Part shown: positions 35,705-45,302 of the stretch, in pieces
How the letters are laid out: the number at the start of each line of letters is the position of its first letter
How positions within the stretch are numbered: the stretch's first letter is position 1
Assembly (NCBI GenBank): GCA_963706755.1
Contig: CAVPNH010000019.1
Coordinates: 248,001 to 312,000 of the forward strand
Direction: 5' to 3'
DNA length: 64,000 nucleotides
Origin: RPQJ01 sp963706755
Lineage (GTDB): Bacteria; Pseudomonadota; Gammaproteobacteria; Steroidobacterales; Steroidobacteraceae
The notes under the pieces: model-generated
Database searches by the model: none
The model's input: the letters and a program-made list of their open reading frames with translations, nothing else
What the model was told of the DNA's origin: nothing
Program-made: the position numbers and the translations under genes

Positions 35705-35728
35705 GGCGCTACTTTATACTGCGCGGCC

Positions 35729-36496
35729 ATGCGCATCGTCACCCTCAACGCGAACGGTATCCGCTCCGCCCAGCGCAAGGGTTTCTTCGAGTGGATGGGC
35801 AGGCAGGACGCCGACGTCGTGTGCGTTCAGGAAACGAAGGCCCAGCGCGACCAGCTCGGGGATCCCGTGTTCCACCCGGCCGGCTACCACTGCCACTACG
35901 TGGACGCCGTGAAGAAGGGATACAGCGGTGTCGCGATCTACTCGAAGGCGAAACCGGCCGAGGTCGTCGCCGGCTTCGGCTCGCGGGAGTTCGACGCCGA
36001 AGGCCGCTACGTCGAGGCCCGCTTCAAGGGCCTGAGCGTCGTGTCGGTGTACCTGCCCTCCGGCTCCTCGAGCGAGGAGCGGCAGCAGGCCAAGTTCCGC
36101 TTCCTCGCCGAGTTCATGCCGCACCTGCGCTCGCTCGCGCGGAAACGACGGGACTACGTCCTGTGCGGAGACTGGAACATCGCGCACAAGGAGATCGATC
36201 TCAAGAACTGGCGCTCCAACCAGAAGAACTCGGGATTCCTGCCCGAGGAGCGCGCCTGGATGGACGAACTCTTCGGCGATGCGCGTTACGTGGACGCATT
36301 CCGCGAGGTGGACCCGCGCCCCGAGCAGTACACGTGGTGGTCGAACCGCGGCCAGGCCTGGGCGAAGAACGTGGGCTGGCGCATCGACTACCAGGTGATG
36401 AGCCCGGGACTGCGCGGCAGCGTCGCGCGCGCCGGAATCTACAAGGCCCGGCGGTTCTCGGACCACGCGCCGCTCGTGATCGACTACGGCCTGTGA
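35729..36496 (+). CDS. xthA: Exodeoxyribonuclease III
   Basis: The 255-residue EEP-fold nuclease has LNANGIRSA, CVQETKAQ (metal Glu), CGDWNIAHKEIDLKN (catalytic Asp and Asn), WRIDYQ and the final FSDHAPLVIDY with the catalytic His. It cuts abasic sites and degrades 3' ends. A TATACT element at 35715-35720 ends 8 bases before the ATG, so the mRNA may be nearly leaderless. Its TGA overlaps the GTG of the transporter gene. Confidence 0.95.
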   Translation: MRIVTLNANGIRSAQRKGFFEWMGRQDADVVCVQETKAQRDQLGDPVFHPAGYHCHYVDAVKKGYSGVAIYSKAKPAEVVAGFGSREFDAEGRYVEARFKGLSVVSVYLPSGSSSEERQQAKFRFLAEFMPHLRSLARKRRDYVLCGDWNIAHKEIDLKNWRSNQKNSGFLPEERAWMDELFGDARYVDAFREVDPRPEQYTWWSNRGQAWAKNVGWRIDYQVMSPGLRGSVARAGIYKARRFSDHAPLVIDYGL

Positions 36497-37803
36497 GCGA
36501 CTCGCCCACGCTCACGCACGGGCCCTGGGCCGCCGTCCGGCCGTACCTGGAGAAGGAGGCCCTGGCCGCGTTCTTCGTCGGCGTGTCGTCGGGCTTTCCG
36601 TACGCCATGATCGGCGCGACCCTGACCACGCGGCTCGCGCAGGACGGCATCGACAAGAAGACGGTCACCGCGTTCACGCTCGCGTTCCTGGCCTATAACT
36701 TCAAGGTGCTGTGGGCCTGGGTGGTCGACGGCGTTCGCATCCCGCTGCTCGGCCGGCTCGGCCAGCGCGTGTCCTGGCTGCTCCTCGCAGGCGCCGCCGT
36801 GATGGCCGCGGTTGTGAACATGGCGCTGGTGGACGCGGCCGCTGGAATCCAGGCGACGGTCATCGCCGCGCTGCTGGTGGGAGTGGCTGGCGCCACTTTC
36901 GACATCGTCATCGATGCCTACCGCATCGAGACGCTGAGGCCGGACCAGCTCGGAGTCGGGTCCGGCATGTCGCAGTACGGATGGCGCGTCGGGGCCGCGA
37001 CGGCGGGCGCCGTCGCGCTGGTCGTCGCCGGCCGCTGGGGTTGGACCGCGGCCTACGTCGCGTGCGCGGCATTCGCGCTGCCCGCGATGGTCACCGGGCT
37101 CGTCGTCGGCGAGCCGGCGCGCCACGTCGTGGCGCACGGACGGCGCGGCCTCGCGGCCGTCCGCGAGGCGATCGTCGGCCCGTTCACCGAGTTCCTGCGG
37201 CGCAGCGGCGCCTGGCTCGTGCTGCTGTTCGTCCTGGTGCACAAGATCGGCGACACGCTCGCCAATCTCACCTTTCGACTCCTGTTCAACGACCTCGGCT
37301 TCACCAACGACGAGATCGCCGTCTACGACGTGGCCTTCGGCTTCTGGGCCTATCTCGTCGGCATCTTCGCCGGCGGCATCCTGTATGCGCGGCTCGGGCT
37401 GAAGCGATCCGTGCTGCTGGCCCTGGTGCTGATGTGCGTGTCGAACCTGAGCTTCGCGGTGCTCGCGACGGCAGGTCACAGCAACATGGGCATGGCGGCC
37501 GCCATCGGCTTCGAGAACCTGGCGAGTGGATTCGGCGGGGTCGTCGTCGTCGCGTACTTTTCGGCGCTCTGCAATCTTCGATTCACCGCCGCCCAGTACG
37601 CGCTCGTGTCCGCAGCCGCGAGCGTCGTCGGTCGGCTGCTGACCGGCACCACTGCCGGCGCGCTGATCGAGTCGCTCGGCTACGTCGATTTCTACCTGCT
37701 CACGACCGTGCTTGCGCTGCCGGGCATCCTGCTGTTCTGGTTCATGATGCGGCGGGGCCTCGTGGACAGCGCGCTCGGCACGGCAGGCGCGCGCACGGAC
37801 TGA
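36493..37803 (+). CDS. AmpG-like MFS transporter
   Basis: This 436-residue membrane protein has 12 predicted helices. The conserved segments FFVGVSSGFPYAMIGATLTTRLAQDGI and KVLWAWVVDGVRIPLLGRLGQR fit the AmpG/PAT family, which carries muropeptides or acyl-CoA-type solutes into the cytoplasm. It starts at GTG 36493, overlapping the xthA stop. Whether it is true AmpG cannot be settled; no beta-lactamase or amidase gene is nearby. Confidence 0.85.
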   Translation: MSDSPTLTHGPWAAVRPYLEKEALAAFFVGVSSGFPYAMIGATLTTRLAQDGIDKKTVTAFTLAFLAYNFKVLWAWVVDGVRIPLLGRLGQRVSWLLLAGAAVMAAVVNMALVDAAAGIQATVIAALLVGVAGATFDIVIDAYRIETLRPDQLGVGSGMSQYGWRVGAATAGAVALVVAGRWGWTAAYVACAAFALPAMVTGLVVGEPARHVVAHGRRGLAAVREAIVGPFTEFLRRSGAWLVLLFVLVHKIGDTLANLTFRLLFNDLGFTNDEIAVYDVAFGFWAYLVGIFAGGILYARLGLKRSVLLALVLMCVSNLSFAVLATAGHSNMGMAAAIGFENLASGFGGVVVVAYFSALCNLRFTAAQYALVSAAASVVGRLLTGTTAGALIESLGYVDFYLLTTVLALPGILLFWFMMRRGLVDSALGTAGARTD

Positions 37804-37807
37804 GCGC

Positions 37808-38191
37808 ATGACGACGGTCGACCTCGCCCGCGTCATCTGCCCGCTGCACGAGCTCGCCGATCCGGGGGCGAGGGGCTTCACGGCGGGCGAGGGCGACTGG
37901 CCGCTGCGCGGATTCGTCGTGCGCCAGGGAGCGCTGGTCCGCGCCTACGTGAACCACTGCCCGCACGCCGGGTTTCCCCTCAACTGGACGCCGGACGCCT
38001 TTCTCGCGCCGGCGACGCCGCTGATCCTGTGCTCGATGCACGGGGCGCTCTTCGAGATCGAGTCCGGCCTCTGCGTCTCGGGGCCCTGCGAGGGCCTGCG
38101 CCTGCGTGCGTTGCCGGTGCGCGTCGAGCGCGGCTACGTGATGCTGGAAGAAGGGGTGCCGCTCGAGGAACCGGCCGACCTCGGCCGGTGA
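37808..38191 (+). CDS. Rieske [2Fe-2S] protein
   Basis: The 127-residue protein carries both Rieske boxes: NHCPHAG (Cys-Pro-His) and CSMHGALF (Cys-x-x-His), which bind a 2Fe-2S cluster. The first box is CPH rather than the usual CTH. There is no signal or catalytic domain, so it is a ferredoxin-like electron carrier or small-subunit protein. It follows the transporter gene by 4 bases. No partner oxygenase is visible here. Confidence 0.88.
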   Translation: MTTVDLARVICPLHELADPGARGFTAGEGDWPLRGFVVRQGALVRAYVNHCPHAGFPLNWTPDAFLAPATPLILCSMHGALFEIESGLCVSGPCEGLRLRALPVRVERGYVMLEEGVPLEEPADLGR

Positions 38192-38233
38192 ATCAGCAGC
38201 CGGGACCGCGAACCACGCGGCCCCGCCGCCGGC

Positions 38234-38587
38234 TCAGGACCGCTCGGCCTCGTCGGCCTCGGGCAGGTCGATTTCCGAGTAGCCGCCCGCTTCGCCACGG
38301 TCCACGAACTGCAGCGCATCGGTCCAGGGCTGGGCGTTGCCCGGCTCGGCCTCGTACTCGTTCTCGGTGTCCTCGGTGTCCACGTCCAGGGAGCCGGTCC
38401 AGTCCTCGGGAGGCTCGGTGGATTCGAACTCGCCCTCGATCCACTCCTCGACCTCGAGTTCCCCGACGGTGCCGTCGAAATACTGGATCTCGATCGTGCG
38501 ATCGTCGCGGTCGATGGCGACGACCTCGAATGAGTCTCCGCCGGAGCGCCGATACCACTGGCCGATGATGGGTGCGAGCTTCGCCAT
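38234..38587 (-). CDS. Small acidic DUF6763-like protein
   Basis: The 117-residue protein starts MAKLAPIIGQWYRR, followed by a beta-rich N-terminal part (FEVVAIDRDDRTIEIQYFDG). The C-terminal half is strongly acidic (DVDTEDTENEYEAE). It matches a gammaproteobacterial family of unknown function, which I recall as DUF6763. There is no membrane segment or signal peptide. It stands alone between two convergent and divergent genes. Confidence 0.7.
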   Translation of the reverse strand: MAKLAPIIGQWYRRSGGDSFEVVAIDRDDRTIEIQYFDGTVGELEVEEWIEGEFESTEPPEDWTGSLDVDTEDTENEYEAEPGNAQPWTDALQFVDRGEAGGYSEIDLPEADEAERS

Positions 38588-38693
38588 GATCTCAACCTCT
38601 GCCGATCGCTGTCCGTGTATCCTCTGGTCAATCCTTACCTACTTGTAGTCCTGCACGGGTGCGAGTTCAAGTAGCGGAATGCGCGGACTCCCA

Positions 38694-39320
38694 ATGTTTG
38701 ACGAACTGGTCAAATTCTTCGTTGTCCTGCTGGTCGTCGTCGAGCCGCTGTCGCTGCTGCCGGTGCTCGCAGGGCTGACCGAGGGCGCGGATGAAGGTCA
38801 TCGCCGCCGCATGTCGGTCAAGGCGGTCGGCATCTCCGCCATCGTGTGCCTCGTGTTCGCCGCGGCCGGCACGGCGCTGCTCCAGGTGCTCGGCATCAGC
38901 GTGGACGCCTTCAAGGTGGGCGGCGGCATCCTGCTTTTCCTGCTCGCGGTCGAGATGGTGTTCGCCCGGCCCTCGGGCCTGCGCTCGATCACGCCCGGGG
39001 AGGACGCCGAGGCGCACCATCGCGGCGACATCTCCGTGTTTCCGCTCGCATTTCCGCTGATCGCGGGACCCGGCGCGATCGCCACCATACTGCTCGCGTT
39101 CGCCGGCGTGCAGCCCGGATCGATGCAGTTCTTCGCGCAGGTCGGGGTCATCGTGATCGTGCTCGGGATCACGCTGGCGCTGATGCTGCTGACCGGCCCC
39201 GTGATGCGCGTGATCGGGGTTACCGGCGGGGCGGTGATGAGCCGGATGCTCGGCGTGCTGCTCGCAGCGCTCGCTTCGCAGTTCGTGCTCGATGGGATCC
39301 GCGGCGCTATCGCTTCCTGA
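38694..39320 (+). CDS. MarC family membrane protein
   Basis: The 208-residue protein has six hydrophobic helices beginning MFDELVKFFVVLLVVVEPLSLLPVL. The conserved FPLAFPLIAGPGAIATILL segment is the MarC (UPF0056) signature. Once thought to confer multidrug resistance, the family has no proven function. An ATG at 38679 would add five residues; 38694 matches relatives better. Its end overlaps trmB by 14 bases, convergently. Confidence 0.87.
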   Translation: MFDELVKFFVVLLVVVEPLSLLPVLAGLTEGADEGHRRRMSVKAVGISAIVCLVFAAAGTALLQVLGISVDAFKVGGGILLFLLAVEMVFARPSGLRSITPGEDAEAHHRGDISVFPLAFPLIAGPGAIATILLAFAGVQPGSMQFFAQVGVIVIVLGITLALMLLTGPVMRVIGVTGGAVMSRMLGVLLAALASQFVLDGIRGAIAS

Positions 39321-40074
39321 AAGACAGGTCCCACACGTCGTGGCCGAGGCGCTGGCCGCGGTTCTCGAACCGCGTCAACGGCCGGCTGTCCGGTCGCGGC
39401 GCGTAGCCCGCGCCGAACTCGTTCTCGAGGAGCGTGCAGGCGCCGACGACCTCGAGCATCTGCTCCGCGTAGGGCCGCCAGTCGGTGGCGAGGCCGAAGC
39501 GTCCGCCGGGCCTGAGCTTCCGGGCCACGAGGTCCACGAATGGCGGCTGCACGATGCGGCGCTTGTGGTGCCGCTTCTTCGGCCAGGGATCCGGAAAATA
39601 GAGCAGCACGGCGTCGAGCGTCGCGTCGCCCACGCGTTCTTCGAGCACCTCGACCGCATCGCGGCAGGCGACCCGGATGTTCGTGAGCCCCAGGGCCTCG
39701 GCACGCAGCATCAGGTGCCCGACACCCGGCTTGTGGACCTCGATGCCGAGAAAGTCCTCGTCCGGCCGCGCGGCGGCGAGCGCGAGCAGCGATTCTCCGT
39801 TGCCGAAGCCGATTTCGAGGGTCCGCGGCGCCTCGCGGCCGAAGAGCGTGCCGAGGTCCAGGTTGCTGCCCGCGTCCTCGACCCCGAAGCGCGGCCACAA
39901 CTCGCGCCAGGCCCGCTCCTGCGCCGTGGTCATGCGGCCGGCGCGGGCGACGAAACTCTTCACGCCACGGTGGGGCCGGGGAGGGGCGGCGGGCTCCAGC
40001 GCTGCCGTCGGGTCGTGTGGAATCGCGGGTCGCAAGCCGATACAGTCCAGTCGGGGATCGGGAGCGTGAATCAT
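39307..40074 (-). CDS. trmB: tRNA (guanine46-N7)-methyltransferase TrmB
   Basis: The 255-residue enzyme has TLEIGFGNGESLLALA (SAM site), LGIEVHKPGVGHLM, LYFPDPWPKKRHHKRRIV (the TrmB signature with catalytic Asp) and FGLATDWRPYAEQML. It makes m7G46 in tRNAs. The ATG at 40074 gives about 40 residues before the conserved start; a later start near MTTAQERAW (about residue 48) is possible. It is divergent from the HdeD-like gene. Confidence 0.94.
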   Translation of the reverse strand: MIHAPDPRLDCIGLRPAIPHDPTAALEPAAPPRPHRGVKSFVARAGRMTTAQERAWRELWPRFGVEDAGSNLDLGTLFGREAPRTLEIGFGNGESLLALAAARPDEDFLGIEVHKPGVGHLMLRAEALGLTNIRVACRDAVEVLEERVGDATLDAVLLYFPDPWPKKRHHKRRIVQPPFVDLVARKLRPGGRFGLATDWRPYAEQMLEVVGACTLLENEFGAGYAPRPDSRPLTRFENRGQRLGHDVWDLSFRKR

Positions 40075-40104
40075 ACGGCGCGCCGGCGCGCCGGGGAGAG
40101 CGAC

Positions 40105-40710
40105 ATGGCCAGCAGCGGCGGGATACTGACCGGCTTGGGCGCCAACGCGCAGGTGCTCTGCCGCCGCGCGTGGTGGGTGTTCCTCTTCGGGGGCATCGCC
40201 TCGGTGATTTTCGGTGTCCTTGCCTTTGCGCGCCCGGGGCTGGCGCTGTTCGTGCTCGCGACGCTGTTCGCCGTCTCCATCCTCGTGGACGGTGCATTCC
40301 ACGTCGCGGGTGCCCTGCAGCACCGCGGGAAGGACGGCTGGTGGGTGATGCTGCTCATGGGCGTCCTCGGGGTCGCGGTCGGCGGGTACGCGCTCATCAA
40401 TCCGCCGGTGAGCATGGTGGCGTTCGTCTACGTCGTCGCGATCCAGGCGATCCTGCTCGGGATCTTCCTGCTCATGCTCGGCTACAAGGTTCGGAAGGCC
40501 ACGACCCGCGAGTGGATCCTGTACGTGACGGGCGGGCTGTCGCTCCTGCTCGGTGTGCTCGTGATCAAGAACCCCCTCGTCGGCGGTGTCTCGATCGTCT
40601 ACTTGATTGCGCTATGGTCCCTGCTGGTCGGTGCGCTCAAGGTCTTCTTCGCAATCAGGGTGAGGCGCGTGCCCGGCAGGATGCGCGACAAGTTCTCCGC
40701 GCTGAGCTGA
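40105..40710 (+). CDS. HdeD family membrane protein
   Basis: The 201-residue protein has six evenly spaced transmembrane helices in three pairs, starting WWVFLFGGIASVIFGVLAF. This triplicated pattern matches HdeD/DUF308, associated in E. coli with acid resistance at high density. A GGGGAGAG ribosome site lies just before the ATG. The C-terminal basic tail ends with KFSALS. Function here is unproven. Confidence 0.87.
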   Translation: MASSGGILTGLGANAQVLCRRAWWVFLFGGIASVIFGVLAFARPGLALFVLATLFAVSILVDGAFHVAGALQHRGKDGWWVMLLMGVLGVAVGGYALINPPVSMVAFVYVVAIQAILLGIFLLMLGYKVRKATTREWILYVTGGLSLLLGVLVIKNPLVGGVSIVYLIALWSLLVGALKVFFAIRVRRVPGRMRDKFSALS

Positions 40711-40735
40711 GTCCGGAGCCGCAGTCGCCGGCCGC

Positions 40736-42334
40736 TCAGGCGTTGCGGCCGGCGATCCGCCCGCCGAACACGCACCCGCCGAGGAACGTGCCCTCGAGCC
40801 CGCGCTTGCCGTTCATGCCGCCGCCGCCAAAGCCCGCGGACTCGCCCGCTGCGTACAGGCCCGGTATCGGCTCGCCCGCGAGATCGAGGACGCGCGACGA
40901 GAGGTCGGTCTGCAGGCCACCCATGCTCTTGCGGCTGATGATGAACTCGCGGATGGCGATCAGCGGCCCCGCCTTCGGCTCGAGGATCTTCTGGAACTTG
41001 CAGGTGCGGAGCCGATCCCCGATCCAGCGGCGCGCGAACTCGATGCGTCGCAGCTGTTCGTCGTCGTGGAAGCGGGGACCCGCGTCGATGCGCGAGTCGT
41101 AGACGGTCGCGGCCTCGGTGACGGCCGCGAGGTCCACCGACCCGTCGCCCGTGAGCACGTTCATCTTCTCCACCAGTTCCGCGAGCGTGTCGCCCACGAC
41201 GAAATCCCTGCAGTTGCGGGTCACCTCGTCGTAGAGCCAGCGGTTGCCGCGCAACATGTCGCGTGCGACCTGCAGCCGCTTCTTCTCGCGGAACGCGGGA
41301 TTGAACTCGCCACCGGAGATCGCGAGCTCCTTGAGCGCGATGCGCCGGTTCAGGAGCTGCCACGAATAGCCGCGCTCCTGCCTGCAGATCTGCGCGACGA
41401 GGTCGTGCGTGTCGTATCCCGTCACCAGCGGCATCGGCCCGATGCGCTCGCCGCGCCAGTTGAGCCACAGCGCGGACTTCGGCGGGACCAGCGACAGCCC
41501 GTGCGAGGGCTTGCGCGGCCGCCAGTGGTGCACGCCGGCCGCGTAGTTCCACTGCCAGTCGAGGTGCGTGACATTGGCGCCGAGCGCGGATGCCGCGTCG
41601 TGCAGCCGCCCGTCGGCATACTTGTGCGAGCCGTTCAGGATGGTCTCCGGGGCGCGGCCCCAGTCCGCGTGCCAGTTCGCGCGCACGCGCGCGAGGTCGC
41701 CGTTGATGCCGCCCGAGGCGATCACGACGGACTCGCCGCTCGCCTCGAATTCCTGGCCGGAACCCTCCATCGCGCCGCGACAGCCGGTCACCTGGCCGTT
41801 CGTGACCACGAGCGACTCGACGCGGTGCCCGAACCTGAGTTCGAGCAGTTCCCGGCGCGGGTGCGCGAGCAGGCTGCGGTTCAGCACGATCGCGAGCTCG
41901 TGACCGGTGCCCCACACGATGTGCCAGCGCGGCACGGAATTGCCCGGCGTGTGCAGGCCCCGCTCGACCCAGAGCGGCATGGGCATGAACTCGACGCCCT
42001 TCCCGCGCAGCCAGTCGAAGACGTCCTCGTTCGCGAGGTGCACGTAGGCCTCGGCCCACGCCCGCGGCCAGCGGTCCCCGGGTCCGAACTCCGCGAACGC
42101 GTGCCAGTCGCGCAGGCCCTGTTCGGCGCCGTCCTTGATGCCGTAGCGACGCTGCAGCGGCGTCCCGGCGAACCACAGGCCGCCGAAGCTCTCCTTGGCG
42201 AGGCCGCCCATGTTCTCCTCGGCGTCGCGATCGATGAGCAGCACGCGCCGGCCGCGTTCGAGGAGTTCGAGCGCGGCGGTCACCCCCGCCAGCCCGGAGC
42301 CGATGACTACGACGTCCGCCTGGTAGCGCAGCAT
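40736..42334 (-). CDS. FAD-binding dehydrogenase (fumarate reductase / 3-ketosteroid dehydrogenase-like)
   Basis: The 532-residue flavoprotein starts with ADVVVIGSGLAGVTAALELLERG (Rossmann FAD site) and ends with GLYAAGESAGFGGGGMNGKRGLEGTFLGGC, the second FAD contact. The pattern fits the FAD_binding_2 class that includes fumarate reductases and KstD-like steroid dehydrogenases. In between are tryptophan-rich segments typical of a subgroup annotated simply as FAD-binding dehydrogenase. There is no signal peptide. It lies 3 bases after the small DUF502-like gene and follows a thioesterase, suggesting a small operon. Confidence 0.85.
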   Translation of the reverse strand: MLRYQADVVVIGSGLAGVTAALELLERGRRVLLIDRDAEENMGGLAKESFGGLWFAGTPLQRRYGIKDGAEQGLRDWHAFAEFGPGDRWPRAWAEAYVHLANEDVFDWLRGKGVEFMPMPLWVERGLHTPGNSVPRWHIVWGTGHELAIVLNRSLLAHPRRELLELRFGHRVESLVVTNGQVTGCRGAMEGSGQEFEASGESVVIASGGINGDLARVRANWHADWGRAPETILNGSHKYADGRLHDAASALGANVTHLDWQWNYAAGVHHWRPRKPSHGLSLVPPKSALWLNWRGERIGPMPLVTGYDTHDLVAQICRQERGYSWQLLNRRIALKELAISGGEFNPAFREKKRLQVARDMLRGNRWLYDEVTRNCRDFVVGDTLAELVEKMNVLTGDGSVDLAAVTEAATVYDSRIDAGPRFHDDEQLRRIEFARRWIGDRLRTCKFQKILEPKAGPLIAIREFIISRKSMGGLQTDLSSRVLDLAGEPIPGLYAAGESAGFGGGGMNGKRGLEGTFLGGCVFGGRIAGRNA

Positions 42335-42337
42335 GTT

Positions 42338-42559
42338 TCAGCCCTCCTTGACCGGCGAGAAGTCGACGCCATTCATGCCGTCGGCCATGCTCGTGACGAC
42401 GCGATACTGCGGCATGTTGCCGAGGAAGGGCTGCTCCACCCAGTTCGTCACCGTGCGACCTGTTTTCGTGCGCGCTGCGAGGCCTGCAAGGAATGCCACC
42501 ATGTGCAGCACGAGCTCGCCGACGATGGTCATCTTGAGGAAATCCTTGAGTCGTGACAC
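42338..42559 (-). CDS. Miniature DUF502-like protein
   Basis: The 73-residue protein begins with GTG after AAGGGGG. Its N-terminus MSRLKDFLKMTIVGELVL resembles the start of DUF502 membrane proteins. It then moves directly to VAFLAGLAARTKTGRTVTNWVEQPFLGNMPQYRVVTSM, resembling their C-terminal part. The intervening membrane helices of the usual 200-residue protein are missing. It is either an internally deleted remnant or a naturally short relative. It lies between the thioesterase and FAD dehydrogenase genes. Confidence 0.6.
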   Translation of the reverse strand: MSRLKDFLKMTIVGELVLHMVAFLAGLAARTKTGRTVTNWVEQPFLGNMPQYRVVTSMADGMNGVDFSPVKEG

Positions 42560-42598
42560 GGAATGCCCCCTTGTTGGCTCGCCTGTGCCTTTATCGCG

Positions 42599-43051
42599 CT
42601 AACGCTCGGCGGCGGACCCGAGCAGCCATTCCTCGAGGCGCCCGCGGAATAGGTCCGGCAGGCGGGCCGGGCCCGATGCGTCGGCGAAAACCATGACGGC
42701 GCTCGAGACACTCACGCAGCGGCCATCCTGGAACATGCCCATGCCGAAGGTGTAGGAAGCGTTGCCGATCTTCAGCACGCCGATGCCGACCTCGAGCGTG
42801 CCGGGGTAGGCGGCCTCGCGCAGGTAGTCGATGGACTGGTGCGCGATCAGGACGCGTTCGCCGGCCGGCGTGGGAATGCGCACGTCGCCGAACATCCGGG
42901 CGCCCGCGGTGACGCGCGCCTCCTCGTAGTACTGGGCGATCGCGACGTTGTTGATGTGCCAGAGCGGATCGACGTCCGCGTACCGGGCGAGGATCTCGAC
43001 CTTGAGCGGATAGCACGAGGGATCGAGGCGGTGAGGGTCGATTCTGGACAT
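42599..43051 (-). CDS. Acyl-CoA thioesterase, 4HBT hotdog fold
   Basis: This 150-residue protein has YADVDPLWHINNVAIAQYYEEAR, the 4-hydroxybenzoyl-CoA thioesterase motif with the catalytic Asp (DVD) and HxNN. The downstream pattern SIDYLREAAYPGTLEVGIGV is typical. It hydrolyses acyl-CoA or acyl-ACP thioesters; the acyl group is unknown. Starting an operon with the FAD dehydrogenase suggests a role in the same acyl or steroid-like metabolism, an inference only. Confidence 0.88.
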   Translation of the reverse strand: MSRIDPHRLDPSCYPLKVEILARYADVDPLWHINNVAIAQYYEEARVTAGARMFGDVRIPTPAGERVLIAHQSIDYLREAAYPGTLEVGIGVLKIGNASYTFGMGMFQDGRCVSVSSAVMVFADASGPARLPDLFRGRLEEWLLGSAAER

Positions 43052-43101
43052 GGTTCAATTGACGTGTCGGCGCCCGCCCCGAATGATATCCCTCAAGGCC
43101 C

Positions 43102-43776
43102 ATGACCGCAGTCCAGTTCCGCAACACCGACGTACGCTTGTCCGAGGCGCTGGCGGCCACGGCGTCGGCCGTGCGCGGGCACACCGTGACGCTGCGCGAA
43201 CTGCTTGGCCATGTGGGCGAGCAGGGATTGCTGGTCTTCAGTGCCATCCTCGCCATGCCCTTCCTGATCCCGGTGTCGCTGCCATTCATGAGCACGGTGC
43301 TCGGCCTGCCGATGCTGCTGATCGGCATCGCGGTCATCCTCGGCCGGTTGCCGTGGTTGCCAAGGCGGCTCCTCGATCGGGCCCTGCCGTCGGAAACGGT
43401 GCAGCTCGCGCTCGCGCGCGGGCAGGGCATGGCGCTGCGATTCGAGCACCTCGTGAAGCCACGGCTGCTCGTGCTCACCGGCTCCGCGGCAGTGAACTCG
43501 GCCCACGGCGTCACGCTGGTGATCGCGGTACTGCTGCTCATGGCGCCGCTGCCCTTCGTGCCGCTGGCCAATACGCTGCCTGGGATTGCCATCATCCTGA
43601 TGTGCCTCGGCCTGGCGGAGCGCGACGGCGTGCTGCTCCTCATCGGGTATGCGTTCGCGGTGATATCGTCGGTGTACATCGGCGCGTTGCTGTGGCTGGT
43701 CCTGCGGGCAGGGCAGGATCCGGCGCAGGTCGTCAGTGCGATCGCGGCGCTTTTCGGCGCGATCTTCGGCGGCTAA
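43102..43776 (+). CDS. ExoD family membrane protein
   Basis: The 224-residue protein contains LRELLGHVGEQGLLVFSAILAMPFLIPVSLPFMSTVLG in consecutive segments, the hallmark of the ExoD family, and four to five membrane helices. In rhizobia exoD affects exopolysaccharide production and invasion. Here it is a single gene; no polysaccharide genes are adjacent. Confidence 0.87.
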   Translation: MTAVQFRNTDVRLSEALAATASAVRGHTVTLRELLGHVGEQGLLVFSAILAMPFLIPVSLPFMSTVLGLPMLLIGIAVILGRLPWLPRRLLDRALPSETVQLALARGQGMALRFEHLVKPRLLVLTGSAAVNSAHGVTLVIAVLLLMAPLPFVPLANTLPGIAIILMCLGLAERDGVLLLIGYAFAVISSVYIGALLWLVLRAGQDPAQVVSAIAALFGAIFGG

Positions 43777-43843
43777 CCTACGGGCAGGTCACGCTTTTTC
43801 GGTCTGGCGCGGGCGTCCGGCCGGGTCGATGCGCGGACTCGTG

Positions 43844-44022
43844 TACAATGCGTCGCAAGTTTGCCGCCGCGCAGTCCGGTCTGCGCCCGAGGTATCACGG
43901 CGGGAAGCAAAGCTTCCCCCTCGCGGCCCCTCCTGCAGACTCATCGTGGTCTGCATTTTGCGCCCCCGATCCTGTCATTGAATCAATGACGCTTCGTCCG
44001 GTTCCCGCTGTGCGGGAGAAGC
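43844..44022 (+). promoter_or_regulatory. Structured leader of the DEAD-box helicase gene
   Basis: A TACAAT -10-like element at 43844-43849 begins a leader of roughly 180 bases. It contains three perfect hairpins with 3-base loops: GGGAAGC/GCTTCCC (43902-43918), GTCATTG/CAATGAC (43974-43990) and TCCCGC/GCGGGA (44003-44017). The third is enclosed by a further GCTTC/GAAGC pairing (43991-44022). No matching -35 is clear. Confidence 0.55.
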
Positions 44023-44036
44023 GCAATGGTATCTGC

Positions 44037-45301
<1,265 letters not shown>

Positions 45302-45302
<1 letters not shown>

